Counted from the stretch's first letter, positions 16,011 to 25,933 are shown. The stretch is 41,769 bases of DNA from an uncultured Clostridia bacterium (GCA_944386335.1 CALXAQ010000113.1:1-41769), one strand, 5' to 3'. Program-made: numbers and translations. Notes: generated by a model not told the origin, from the sequence alone.

Positions 16011-17084
16011 TTACAAATTTAAATTAAAAATAGGAAACCACGTAATAAAAAAGAAAGTATAAATAGCAGCAAAAATCCCTTGTAATAGCTTACCAATAAA
16101 GTAGGCTTTAATAGAAATATCTGTTTTAGAAGTAATACTATAAACTTGTAGTAAAATAGAAAAACCACCAAAACCTAATAAAAAGGCACATAAAATAATA
16201 TTAACAGAAATTGCCCTGCAAGTAATCATGGACATTTGTTGTACACCATTGGTAAGTTCTATAATTCCAGAGAAAAGAGCAGTAGAAAAACGTCCATCAT
16301 AAATACCAAATAGTTCTAAAATAGGAGATAAAAGTTTATTACCTAAGGAAAGAAAATTGGTATCTGCTAGAATAGAGAGAATAACGCTAAATAAAACTAC
16401 AAAGCCACCTATCATGATAACTGATTTTACAGCAGAAAAAATACTTTGACTTAGTACGGTCCCCAAATTAGAAAAAGAAACACTCTCTGATGTGGAAGTT
16501 GAAGAAGAAGATGCAGAATTTTTTTCTTTTGCTTTCCAAAAACGAAATAGAAATCCTACTGTAAAACAAGAAAGAATATGTGTAATAAATAGTAAAAGAC
16601 CAATTAAATGGTTACCAAATAAACTAATGCCAACCGTGCCAATAATAAACAAGGGACCAGAATTATTAGTAAAAGCAAGAAGGCGTTCTGCTTCTGCTTT
16701 TGTACATAGCTTATTTTCTCTAAATTGTGTTACAATTTTGGCACCAATAGGATATCCACTAATAATCCCCATAAGAAGTGCATAAGCACCACAGCCAGGA
16801 ACACGAAAAACAGGCATCATAATGCTATTTAATACTCGTCCTAATACAAAAATAACATTTGTGTGACTAAGTAATTCCGTTGCCATAAAAAAGGGCAATA
16901 GGGAGGGAACTACATGATTAGCCCATAAAGAAAGACCTGATTTAGAAGCAGCTAGATTGTTTTTAGAAAAAATAACTAGACCGATAGTAAATAAGCAAAA
17001 GCAGGCAGGAAGGATCATCTTTTTTATAGAAATACAAAAAAATTTAGGTTTTACATATGTCTTTACATCACAAATACTTTTCAT
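16011..17084 (-). CDS. ylbJ: Sporulation membrane protein YlbJ (SpoVV)
   Basis: The 357-residue polytopic protein has a nucleoside-recognition (Gate) fold. In Bacillus, YlbJ/SpoVV moves dipicolinic acid across the outer forespore membrane. Diagnostic stretches are HVVPSLLPFFMATELL, GIISGYPIGAKI and LLAFTNNSGPLFIIGTVG; the last two are the conserved gate motifs. Eight to nine hydrophobic segments are visible, plus a Ser-rich cytosolic loop near residues 195-206. GAGGT precedes the start. It points to a spore-forming host together with SleB and PdaB-like genes. Confidence 0.9.
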   Translation of the reverse strand: MKSICDVKTYVKPKFFCISIKKMILPACFCLFTIGLVIFSKNNLAASKSGLSLWANHVVPSLLPFFMATELLSHTNVIFVLGRVLNSIMMPVFRVPGCGAYALLMGIISGYPIGAKIVTQFRENKLCTKAEAERLLAFTNNSGPLFIIGTVGISLFGNHLIGLLLFITHILSCFTVGFLFRFWKAKEKNSASSSSTSTSESVSFSNLGTVLSQSIFSAVKSVIMIGGFVVLFSVILSILADTNFLSLGNKLLSPILELFGIYDGRFSTALFSGIIELTNGVQQMSMITCRAISVNIILCAFLLGFGGFSILLQVYSITSKTDISIKAYFIGKLLQGIFAAIYTFFFITWFPIFNLNL

Positions 17085-17170
17085 ACATTACCTCACTTAT
17101 TGCTATAAATATGAGAAAATAAAATGAAATATGACACTAAAAAGACGATTATGTGAATTATATGTGAAAA

Positions 17171-17197
17171 TTAGCACTCTATACTTGAAAGTGCTAA
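17171..17197. promoter_or_regulatory. CIRCE element (HrcA operator)
   Basis: TTAGCACTC-N9-AAGTGCTAA matches the CIRCE consensus TTAGCACTC-N9-GAGTGCTAA with one mismatch. It overlaps the -35 region of the hsp20 promoter, so HrcA binding would block transcription until heat stress. Confidence 0.93.
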
Positions 17198-17212
17198 AAT
17201 TAGTGATATAAT
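17185..17212 (+). promoter_or_regulatory. Promoter for hsp20, overlapped by CIRCE
   Basis: TTGAAA (17185-17190), a 16-base spacer, then TATAAT (17207-17212). Confidence 0.75.
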
Positions 17213-17299
17213 TATATACGTAAAGAGAAAAAGATATCTTTACATGTGCGAGTAGCAAAACAAAACTATCACACATAAAAAGAAAAAGGAGTGATTTTT

Positions 17300-17719
17300 A
17301 TGATGATGATACCAAGAAAAAGAAATGACCTAGATTTATTTGAGGAGATGTTCCATGATCCATTTTTCTCTAGAAGAGAAGAAAAATTAATGAGAACAGA
17401 TATCAAAGAAAAAGGAAATGACTATGTAATTGAAATGGATTTACCAGGATATGAAAAAGAAGACATTAAAATTAAAATGGAAAAAGGATATTTAACAGTA
17501 ACTGCAAAAGTAAATAAAGAGGTAAAGGAAGATAAAGAAGAAAATTACATTCATAGAGAAAGATATAGTGGACAATGTACTAGAAGCTTTTATGTAGGCG
17601 AAAACGTAAAAGAAAATGAAATAAAAGCAAGTTTTAAAAATGGTATTTTAAAATTAGTAGTACCTAGAAAGGAAGAAAAAGAACTAGATAGCGGAGATAA
17701 TTATATTCCGATTGAATAA
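17300..17719 (+). CDS. Hsp20 small heat-shock chaperone
   Basis: The 139-residue ATP-independent holdase carries an alpha-crystallin domain (about 33-125) with DLPGYEKEDIKIKMEKGYL and the C-terminal beta-strand signature GILKLVVPR. Three tandem ATGs start at 17300 after AAAGGAGTGA; the first is given. The upstream CIRCE element indicates HrcA control. It is monocistronic with a very strong terminator. Confidence 0.93.
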   Translation: MMMIPRKRNDLDLFEEMFHDPFFSRREEKLMRTDIKEKGNDYVIEMDLPGYEKEDIKIKMEKGYLTVTAKVNKEVKEDKEENYIHRERYSGQCTRSFYVGENVKENEIKASFKNGILKLVVPRKEEKELDSGDNYIPIE

Positions 17720-17726
17720 ATAGTGG

Positions 17727-17765
17727 AAACTAAGTAGTAATATCTTATTGCTACTTAGTTTTTTA
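17727..17765 (+). terminator. Terminator after hsp20
   Basis: A 16-bp stem (17727-17742 with 17746-17761, one G-T pair) with a TCT loop and a T tract. Confidence 0.9.
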
Positions 17766-17799
17766 ACATAAAAAGGTAAAATTAAATAGTAGTTGTTAC

Positions 17800-17828
17800 T
17801 TGAAAAATTTGTATTTATCCTATATAAT
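17800..17828 (+). promoter_or_regulatory. Promoter for mfd
   Basis: TTGAAA (17800-17805), a 17-base spacer, then TATAAT (17823-17828), 28 bases before the ATG. Confidence 0.75.
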
Positions 17829-17856
17829 AAAATAAAAAATAGAGGAGAAAACAGTA

Positions 17857-20800
17857 ATGAAACAAATATTAACAGAGTTAAAAAATCTCCCAAAATTTCA
17901 GGAATATATACAAAATATTAAGAAAAAAAATAGTCCGATAGCTGTATCGGGCTTATCTGACGTGGGAAAAATACAATGGTTAGCAGCTTCTTATCAAAAG
18001 ATAGAGGAAAGTATGCTAATTATTACCTATAACGAAATACAGGCAAAACGAATCAAAGAAGATTTATCCTTTTTTTTGCCAGAAGAAAAGATACAATATT
18101 TTCCTAAGAGAGAAATAGTAGCTTATGACTATATAGCAGAGAGTAAAGATCTACCTTTTGAAAGAATAGAAGTATTGCATAATATACATAATGAAAAAAA
18201 GTGGATAATTATCACAACGGTAGAGGCAATTATGCAAGATATGATACCACCAGAACTATTATACCAAAGATATTTAGATTTTAAAGTAGGTGCTAGTATT
18301 TCACAAGAAGAAGTGAAAAAGAAATTACTAGAGATGGGATATGAAAGAAATGATTTAATAGAAGGTAAGGGACAGTTTAGTGTAAGAGGTGGAATTGTAG
18401 ATATTGCTATCTCCGATAAAAAAGGCGTAAGAATAGAATTTTGGGGAGACGAAATAGATTCTATTCGAGAGTTTGATATTTTATCACAGCGTTCTAGTCG
18501 AATGTTAGAAAAAATAGAAATTCAGGCAGCACATGAATTTCTATTACAAGATACTTTGGAAGAAATAGTAAAAAGAATAGAAAATAATCAGCATTGGGCA
18601 ATAGAAGAAAACCATACATCAAAAGCATTAGCAGAATATAGAGAAAAAATACAAAAGGATATACAAGAAGATATTGCACAAATACAATCAGGAGACTATT
18701 TTAGTAAAATAGATAAATATTTTAATCAATTTTATACCCAAAAAGTTCATTTTATAGAATATTTACCAAAAAACACGATAGTTTTTTTAGACGAAAATAC
18801 TAAAATAAAGCAAAGAAAAGAAAGCATACAAATGGAATATAGGAACTTGGCAAAGTCTTTATGGGAAAAGCAAAAAATGATACCACAGGCTATTTTAAAT
18901 ATGGCAGGGATGATAGAATTTACAACACTAGAAAAAAATCAAATTATTTTCATAGAAAAACAAGATATAGGAATTGCAAGTGCTAGTAGCACGAAATATA
19001 GTTTAGCATATCGCGACATGCATTATTATAAAAGTGAAATGGAATTGCTTTTGCAAGATTTACAAAATTGGCTAAAAGAAAAAAGAAAAGTAGTAGTATT
19101 AGCAGGAGGTGTAGAGCAAACTCAAAGATTTGCAAATTTACTAAATGAAAAAGAAATTCAAAATACTCTTATGATTCCTGAAGATTTAGCTAACGGAAAA
19201 ATATATATTGCAGAGGGAAAATTATCTACAGGTTTTGCTTGTGATGATACGAACTTAGTTGTAATAACAGGAGAAGATCTTTTTACAGGAGATGTAAAAA
19301 AGAGGAGGAAAGTAAGTAACCATTTTAAACAAGGAGAAAAGGTAGTCTTTGCAGATCTAAAAATAGGAGATTATGTGGTACATAGAAGCTATGGAATAGG
19401 GCAATTTATAGGGGTAAATACAATCCAAGCAGATGGTGTAATAAAAGATTATATAAAAATACGTTATCGTAACGATGATATTTTGTATGTTCCAACGAAT
19501 AATTTAGATAGTATACGTAAATATATTGGTGGTGGAGAAGACATACCAAAAATTAATCGATTAGGTAGTAAAGAATGGGAAAATACAAAAACAAAGGTAA
19601 AAAAGAATTTACAAACAGTAGCAAAAGAGTTAATCGAATTATATGCTAAACGTCAAAAAATAAAGGGATTTGCTTTTTCACCAGATACGCCATGGCAAAA
19701 ACAATTTGAGGATAGTTTCCCTTATGTAGAAACAGAGGATCAACTTCGCTGTATACAAGAAGTTAAAAAGGATATGGAAACAGCAAAACCAATGGATAGA
19801 TTGCTATGCGGAGATGTAGGATATGGAAAAACAGAAGTAGCTATTAGAGCAGCTTTTAAAGCAGTAATGGATCAAAAACAAGTAGCATACTTAGTGCCTA
19901 CAACAGTACTAGCTAATCAACAGTATGAAAGTTTTAAACAACGTATGGAAGATTTTGCGATACGTGTAGAGGTATTAAATCGTTTTAGAACCAAAAAACA
20001 ACAAGAAGAGATAATACGTAAATTGAAGTTGGGAGAAGTAGATGTGGCTATAGGAACTCATCGATTACTAAGTAAAGATGTAACCTTTAAAGATCTAGGA
20101 CTTTTAATTATAGATGAAGAGCATCGTTTTGGAGTGAAAGCAAAAGAAAAAATAAAGCAATACAAAGAAAGTATTGATGTATTAACTATGACAGCTACAC
20201 CTATACCTCGTACCTTACATATGTCTATTGTTGGGGTAAGAGATATGTCTGTTATATACGAACCACCTCAAAATAGAAAACCAGTACAAACCTATGTAAT
20301 GGAATATGATGAAGAAGTTGTAAAAGAGGCAATTACTAAAGAACTAGAAAGAAACGGGCAAGTTTTTTATTTATTTAACAATGTAGAACAAATAGAAAAA
20401 AAAGCATATGATATTGGACAATTAGTACCAGAAGCAAAAGTGGCTTTTGCTCATGGAAAAATGTCTGGTAAAGAATTAGAAGATATCATGCTAGAATTTA
20501 TAGAGGGAAACATTAATGTATTAGTATGCACTACCATTTTAGAATCTGGCATAGATATACCAAATGCTAATACAATTATTGTAGAAAATGCAGATAGGTT
20601 AGGGTTAGCACAGTTATATCAAATAAGAGGTAGAGTGGGCAGAGCAGAAAAACAAGCGTATAGCTATATTATGTATAAAAGAGACAAAATGTTATCGGAA
20701 GTAGCGGATAAAAGATTAAAAGCTATTAAAGAATTTACGGAATTTGGATCAGGTTTTAAAATAGCAATGAGAGATTTAGAAATAAGAGGAGCAGGTAGCT

Positions 20801-21415
20801 TACTTCGGAGAAGTGCAACATGGTCATATGGAACAAGTGGGATATGATATGTATTGTAAATTGCTAGAAGAAGTAATTAAAGAAATGCAGGGGCAAGGTA
20901 CTATACAGGAAACAAATGAAGAGCCAGATATTCAGATAGATATTTCTGTTTCTAGTTATATTCCAGATAATTATATAGAAAATGGAAGTCAAAAAATAGA
21001 AATGTACCAAAATATAGCTTTATGTAGAACAGAAGAAGATATTCAAAATGTGATAGATGAAATGCTTGACCGTTATGGAACTATGCCAAAAGAAGTAGAA
21101 AATTTAATAGAAATAGCTAGAATAAAAGAACTTGCAAAAAAAGAACAAGTTGTAAAAATAGTACAAAAAAAAGACGGTATTGTTTTTATTTATAATAGTT
21201 CTCATATAAAAGAAAATATAGAACAAGGAATAAATAGAGAACAAACAGGAGAAAATAAGGAAAAACAAATTAATTTAGAGAAGTTATTAAAAATATATGG
21301 AAATAGAATTCGTTTTTCACCTGGAGCACAGAACTATATAACGTTAAAACTAAAAGAAGGAGAACAATCAGAACAGCAAATTTTAAAAGAAATTGAACAA
21401 TATTTGCAAAATTAA
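17857..21415 (+). CDS. mfd: Transcription-repair coupling factor Mfd, with a +1 frameshift at CGG
   Basis: Mfd removes RNA polymerase stalled at DNA lesions and recruits UvrA. The N-terminal UvrB-like module (1-350) precedes the CarD-like RNAP-binding domain, with GDYVVHRSYGIGQFIGV near 505. The translocase has Walker A GDVGYGKTE at 652, DEEH at 753, TATPIPRTL and QIRGRVGR. The frame breaks after GAGSLL (residue 983). The zero frame reads CGG and stops 13 codons later. Skipping C20806 gives GEVQHGHMEQVGYDMYCKLL-type sequence, the expected Mfd continuation, and a full C-terminal domain, for 1185 residues in total. AGAGGAG precedes the start. A truncated 996-residue form lacking the UvrA-regulating domain could also be made. 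Confidence 0.95.
20803..20809 (+). other. +1 frameshift site CTT-C-GGA in mfd
   Basis: The zero frame reads CTT CGG AGA AGT. Homology requires CTT, skip C20806, then GGA GAA GTG CAA. The heptamer CTTCGGA is identical to that in pyrG. GGA encodes the conserved Gly after the GAGxLL motif. Confidence 0.9.
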
Positions 21416-21487
21416 TAAAAGAGAAAGTATTAAAAATTGTGTAAAACTTTCTTATAAGCAAATAATAAAAGGAGGCGAAATTTTATC

Positions 21488-22276
21488 ATGCAAGTGATTA
21501 CTAGTAAAGAAAATGAAATGGTAAAGCAAATTAAAAAGTTAAAAGAAAAAAAATATCGCGATGAAACAGGTTGTTTTATAGTAGAAGGAATTAAACTAGT
21601 AAAAGAAGCATTACAAGAAAAAATGAAAATACAGACTGTTGTTATTTGTGAGGAATGTGTGCAAGATGGAACTTTGTCACAAAACTTGTTATATGAAATA
21701 GCAAAGCAAAATTGCTTGTATGTAACAGCAAAAGTATTTGAAGTATTAACTGATGTGACAAATCCACAAGGAATATTAGCAGTTGTTTATAAGCCAGAAA
21801 TAATGCAAATAGAAAAGGAAGAAATGATAATTGCATTAGACGGAATACAAGATCCAGGAAATTTAGGGACCATTCTAAGAACGCTAGATAGTGCAGGATT
21901 TCAGCAAGTTATATTATCTAAAGACACAGTAGATCCTTATAATCCTAAAGTAGTACGTTCTACTATGGGGGCTATATATCGTATTCGAATAAAGCAAGTA
22001 GTTAACTTAGTAGAAACATTAAAAGAAATGCAAAAACAAAGCTATAAGGTAGTAGTTACTTCTTTACAAGCAGAAAAAAATATTTATCAAATGGATTATC
22101 ATAAAAAAGTAATAATTATAGGAAACGAAGCAAATGGAGTATCTCAAGAAGTGGAAAAAATAGCAAATGAGACTGTAAAAATACCCATGTTGGGAAAAAC
22201 AGAAAGCTTAAATGCAGCGGTGGCAACTAGTATTATTGTATATGAGTATGTAAGAAGAAAGCATTTTGCAATTTAG
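21488..22276 (+). CDS. SpoU/TrmH-family RNA 2'-O-methyltransferase
   Basis: The 262-residue SPOUT enzyme would methylate 23S rRNA or tRNA ribose with S-adenosylmethionine. A substrate-binding N-terminal domain (1-100) contains EGIKLVKEAL. The trefoil-knot domain shows DGIQDPGNLGTILRT (motif 1), GNEANGVS (motif 2) and PMLGKTESLNAAVATSI (motif 3). The length and N-terminal domain are like TsnR/RlmB-type proteins; the exact target is not predictable. AGGAGG precedes ATG 21488. The stop codon touches an inverted repeat. Confidence 0.92.
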   Translation: MQVITSKENEMVKQIKKLKEKKYRDETGCFIVEGIKLVKEALQEKMKIQTVVICEECVQDGTLSQNLLYEIAKQNCLYVTAKVFEVLTDVTNPQGILAVVYKPEIMQIEKEEMIIALDGIQDPGNLGTILRTLDSAGFQQVILSKDTVDPYNPKVVRSTMGAIYRIRIKQVVNLVETLKEMQKQSYKVVVTSLQAEKNIYQMDYHKKVIIIGNEANGVSQEVEKIANETVKIPMLGKTESLNAAVATSIIVYEYVRRKHFAI

Positions 22277-22459
22277 GGACGTTCCTTAAATTGCAAATTA
22301 TGAATTATATTACAAAAAAAGAAAAATTGAGAAAAATATTTTTGTGAATATTTTTCTCAATTTTATGATAAGATGTTTTCCTATTATTTTCTAAGTTTTT
22401 AAAGAAGATTTTAAATCTTTATACCTATCTCTTTTTCTGCAATTTAAGGAACGTCCCTA
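22274..22459. repeat. Inverted-repeat element containing the convergent terminator
   Basis: A perfect 22-base inverted repeat (22274-22295 and 22438-22459), with core GGGACGTTCCTTAAATTGCA, flanks 142 bases of A/T-rich DNA. The left arm is itself nearly palindromic with the preceding gene end (GCAATTTA...TTAAATTGC). It resembles a REP/MITE-type unit. No open frame is inside. Confidence 0.75.
22323..22364. terminator. Bidirectional terminator inside the inverted repeat
   Basis: A perfect 18-bp stem (22323-22340 with 22347-22364) with loop TTTGTG has A-rich and T-rich arms. It serves the convergent methyltransferase and asnS genes. Confidence 0.85.
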
Positions 22460-22470
22460 TTGTTCAAAAA

Positions 22471-23862
22471 TTAAAATTCGCAATTTTTAGGAGTTCTAGG
22501 AAATGGAATAACATCACGAATATTTTGCATACCTGTTAGATACATCATCATTCTTTCAAATCCTAAGCCAAAACCTGCATGTTTGCTGCTTCCAAAACGG
22601 CGTAAATCTAAATACCACCAATAATCTTTTTCATCTAAACCTAGTTCTTTCATTCTATTTTTTAGCTTATCCACATCTTCTTCTCTCTGACTACCACCAA
22701 TTAATTCTCCTATACCAGGCACTAAAAGATCCGTAGCTGCAACTGTTTTACCATCGTCGTTTTGTTTCATATAGAATGCTTTTATTTCTTTTGGATAATC
22801 TGTTACAAAAACAGGTTTTTCAAAAATAACTTCACTTAAGTATCTTTCATGTTCTGTCTGAATATCGCTACCCCAATGTACAGGATATTCAAATTTATCA
22901 TTTTCTTTTTCTAATTTTGCAATAGCATCTGTATAAGTAATTCTACCAAAATCAGATTGCACTACATGTTGCAAACGGTCTAGTAATCCAGGGCTAATAA
23001 ATTGATTGAAAAATTGCATTTCTTCTGGTGCATTTTCTAATACATAAGAAATAATATATTTAATCATATCTTCTGCTAAGTTCATATCATCTTCTAAGTC
23101 TGCAAAACACATTTCTGGCTCTATCATCCAGAATTCTGCTGCATGTTTTACTGTGTTAGAATTTTCAGCACGGAAAGTTGGTCCAAAAGTATATACATTT
23201 CGGAAAGCAAATGCATAGTTTTCTACATCTAACTGACCACTTACTGTTAAATGGGTATTTTTTCCGAAAAAGTCTTTGCTATAATCTACCTTTCCATCCT
23301 CTGTTTTAGGAATGTTTTCAAAATCTAAAGTAGATACTGTAAACATTTCACCTGCACCTTCGCAGTCGCTAGAGGTAATTAGAGGGGTATGCACATAAAC
23401 AAAGCCTCTTTCTTGGAAAAACTTGTGAATAGCAAAAGAAAGAATGCTTCTTACACGAAATACTGCATTAAAAGTATTGGTTCTAGGACGTAGATAAGCA
23501 ATCGTTCTTAAATATTCAAAAGAATGACGTTTCTTTTGAAGCGGATAATCACTATCTGCTACATCATAAATTTCCACATTTTTTGCCTTTATTTCAAAAG
23601 GTTGTTTTGCTTTTTCTGTTTGAACAACGGTGCCAGTTACAATAATAGAAGAACTGATAGTTAATTTGCAAATATCTGCAAAATTAGCAAGAGTATCATC
23701 AAAAACAATTTGCACATTGGTATAAAAAGAGCCATCATTTAATTCTATAAAACCAAATGACTTAGAATCTCTAACTGTTTTTACCCAACCAGAAACTTGT
23801 ACGTCCTTTCCTATAAAATCATCTGTATGACGATATAAATCTTTGACTAATGTGTCTTTCAT
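22471..23862 (-). CDS. asnS: Asparaginyl-tRNA synthetase
   Basis: The 463-residue class IIb synthetase charges tRNA-Asn. The N-terminal OB-fold anticodon-binding domain has VQVSGWVKTVRDSKSFGFIEL. The catalytic core has motif 2 FRAENSNTVKHAAEFWMIEP and motif 3 GFGLGFERMMMYLTG, and ends IRDVIPFPRTP as in AsnRS. The second of two in-frame ATGs (23862) is chosen because it is seven bases after AGGAGG; the first (23868) overlaps the site. It has its own promoter and is divergent from aspS. No T-box leader is visible. Confidence 0.95.
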   Translation of the reverse strand: MKDTLVKDLYRHTDDFIGKDVQVSGWVKTVRDSKSFGFIELNDGSFYTNVQIVFDDTLANFADICKLTISSSIIVTGTVVQTEKAKQPFEIKAKNVEIYDVADSDYPLQKKRHSFEYLRTIAYLRPRTNTFNAVFRVRSILSFAIHKFFQERGFVYVHTPLITSSDCEGAGEMFTVSTLDFENIPKTEDGKVDYSKDFFGKNTHLTVSGQLDVENYAFAFRNVYTFGPTFRAENSNTVKHAAEFWMIEPEMCFADLEDDMNLAEDMIKYIISYVLENAPEEMQFFNQFISPGLLDRLQHVVQSDFGRITYTDAIAKLEKENDKFEYPVHWGSDIQTEHERYLSEVIFEKPVFVTDYPKEIKAFYMKQNDDGKTVAATDLLVPGIGELIGGSQREEDVDKLKNRMKELGLDEKDYWWYLDLRRFGSSKHAGFGLGFERMMMYLTGMQNIRDVIPFPRTPKNCEF

Positions 23863-23893
23863 AAACATGCCTCCTAAATTTAAACATGTTCTT

Positions 23894-23922
23894 ATTATAT
23901 ACTATTATTTGGTAAAGTACAA
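23894..23922 (-). promoter_or_regulatory. Promoter for asnS
   Basis: On the minus strand, TTGTAC, a 17-base spacer and TATAAT. Confidence 0.65.
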
Positions 23923-23924
23923 GA

Positions 23925-23957
23925 GTGTCCCACAAATAACAGGGATAAGTGGGACAC
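23925..23957. repeat. Inverted repeat between asnS and aspS
   Basis: GTGTCCCAC (23925-23933) and GTGGGACAC (23949-23957) form a perfect 9-bp inverted repeat with a 15-base gap, located between the two divergent promoters. It could be a regulator operator or a REP-like remnant. Confidence 0.55.
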
Positions 23958-23974
23958 AAAAATAAAAAAAATAC

Positions 23975-24003
23975 TAGACATAGAGCAGTTTTAGAGGTAT
24001 AAT
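23975..24003 (+). promoter_or_regulatory. Promoter for aspS
   Basis: TAGACA (23975-23980), a 17-base spacer, then TATAAT (23998-24003). The leader has a 9-bp hairpin (24022-24030 with 24044-24052) of unknown role, with no T-box consensus. Confidence 0.55.
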
Positions 24004-24075
24004 CATAACGAAATGTGGACATCTGCCAAACAGATTTGGTCCTTTTGGCAGAATTATATGAAAGCAGGAGGAAAA

Positions 24076-25860
24076 ATGAAGAATATTTATAGAGATTATA
24101 ATTGTGCAGAATTAAGCTTAAAAAATGTAGGAGAAACAGTAAAACTTGCTGGTTGGGTGCAAAGAATTCGTAATTTAGGGTCTATGCAGTTTATAGATTT
24201 AAGAGACCAATTTGGCATTACGCAAATTGTTATTTCTGAAAAACAACCATATGTGCAAAAAAAAGCGAAGGAATTAGTCACAGAATGTGTAATATCTGTG
24301 GAAGGAATTGTTTTAGAACGTGCTAGTAAGAATACAAAAATTCCTACAGGAGAAATAGAGATTGAAGCAAAAAAAATAGAGGTACTTGGAAAATGTAAAA
24401 ATGTACTTCCTTTTGAGGTAAATTCAGAAAAAGCAGATATTGCATCTGTAAAAGAAGATTTGAGATTGGAATATCGCTTTTTGGATTTGAGAAATGATAA
24501 ATTGCATGAAAATATTTTATTCCGTTCTAAAGTGTTAAAAGCACTAAGAGATAAAATGGATTCCTTAGGATTTAGCGAAGTTCAAACGCCTATTTTAGCT
24601 AATTCTTCACCAGAAGGGGCAAGAGATTTTTTAGTACCAAGCAGATTACATCCAGGTGAATTTTATGCACTTCCACAAGCACCACAACAATTTAAGCAAT
24701 TGCTAATGGTAGCAGGTTTTGATAAATATTTTCAGATTGCACCATGCTTTAGAGACGAGGACCCTAGAGCAGACAGAGCACCAGGGGAATTTTATCAATT
24801 GGATTTTGAAATGAGTTTTGCTACACAAGAAGATGTATTTGCAGTACTAGAAGACATTTTCACTTCTATTTTTAATCAATTTACAAATTGGAAAGTAGAC
24901 GAGGCACCTTTCAAACGTATTCCATATAAAGAGGCAATGGAACTATATGGAATAGATAAGCCAGATTTAAGAAACCCATTAATCATACAAGAGGCAACAG
25001 AAATTTTTAAAGAGGTAGAATTCAATGCATTTAAAGGCAAACGAGTAAAAGCCATTGTAGTACCAGAAGGAGCTGTGCAAACAAGAAAATTCTTTGACCA
25101 AATGACCACTTTTGCTGTAGAAGAAGTGGGTGCAAAAGGTCTTGCATGGGTAAAAATAGAAGAAGAAGGACCTACAGGTGGAATTGCAAAATTTATAGAG
25201 GAAGAAACATTAACCAAACTAAAAGAAGAGTTAGGAGCAAAAGTAGGAGATAGCATATTTTTTGTGGCAGATGAAAAATTAGAAACAGTGCAAAAAATTG
25301 CTGGACAAATTAGAATAGAGTTAGGAAAGAGATTAGATATTTTAGAAAAAGATACCTATCGTTTCTGCTTTATTGTAGATTTCCCAATGTATGAATATAA
25401 CGAAGAAAAAAAAAAAATCGATTTTAACCATAATCCATTTTCTATGCCACAAGGAGGTATGGAAGCACTTCTTTCTCAAAATCCATTAGAGATTTTGGCG
25501 TATCAATATGATGTGGTATGCAATGGTTATGAAATGGCTTCAGGAGCAGTAAGAAACCATGACCCAGAGTTAATGGTAAAAGCATTCGAAATAGCAGGAT
25601 ATCCAGAAAAAGAGGTAGAAAGCAGATTTGGAGCATGATATAATGCATTCCAATATGGGACACCACCACATGCTGGAGCAGCTCCAGGAGTAGATAGAAT
25701 GATTATGTTATTAAAAAATGAGGAAAATTTAAGAGAAATTATTGCTTTTCCAAAAAATAAAAAAGCAAGAGATTTATTGATGAGAGCACCAAGTAAAGTA
25801 ACCAAAGAACAATTAGAAGAGGTACATATTCAAATAATAGAAAAGAACAATGAAGAATAG
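24076..25860 (+). CDS. aspS: Aspartyl-tRNA synthetase with an in-frame UGA
   Basis: The bacterial-type class IIb synthetase has 594 codons. The OB-fold shows GWVQRIRNLGSMQFIDLRDQ, motif 1 lies near SPEGARDFLVPSR, motif 2 is FRDEDPRADR, and a GAD insert domain is present. ATG 24076 follows AGGAGG. The frame is interrupted by TGA at 25636-25638 in FGA-stop-YNAFQYG, where relatives have Leu or another hydrophobic residue. Translation continues in the same frame to TAG 25858, including the motif 3 Arg in PGVDRM. Truncation would remove motif 3 and kill the enzyme. A TTA-to-TGA change, sequencing error or readthrough are all possible. Confidence 0.9.
25636..25638 (+). other. In-frame UGA codon in aspS
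   Basis: GCA TGA TAT AAT GCA TTC continues to full homology without a frame change. One base change (TTA to TGA) would explain it. There is no CGG nearby, so it is separate from the CGG frameshift sites. Other genes here stop at TAA or TAG, with at most two TGA stops. Confidence 0.85.
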
Positions 25861-25870
25861 AAAAAATATA

Positions 25871-25900
25871 TTGCCAATAAGGGAAATACCTTTTTGGCAA
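25871..25900 (+). terminator. Hairpin between aspS and mnmA
   Basis: TTGCCAATAAGG and CCTTTTTGGCAA form an 11-bp stem with one mismatch. No clean T tract follows, so it may be an attenuator or an mRNA-stabilising hairpin rather than a full terminator. Confidence 0.45.
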
Positions 25901-25933
25901 TTGCTATATAAGGGAAAAAGTTAGGAGAAAAGT

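Noticed and set aside
1340..20806. Shine-Dalgarno-like stimulators upstream of the frameshift sites
   Set aside because: GGTGGA and GAGGAG occur 12-15 bases upstream in pyrG and mfd, but only because conserved Gly and Glu codons are there. The desulfurase and deacetylase sites have no such sequence.
24004..24075. T-box leader for aspS
   Set aside because: A hairpin is present in the leader, but the T-box consensus and an antiterminator/terminator pair are absent. The asnS leader is also too short.
25636..25638. UGA reassigned to an amino acid throughout the genome
   Set aside because: Only one in-frame UGA is seen in about 12,000 codons, and two genes appear to end at UGA. A true reassignment would show many in-frame UGA codons.
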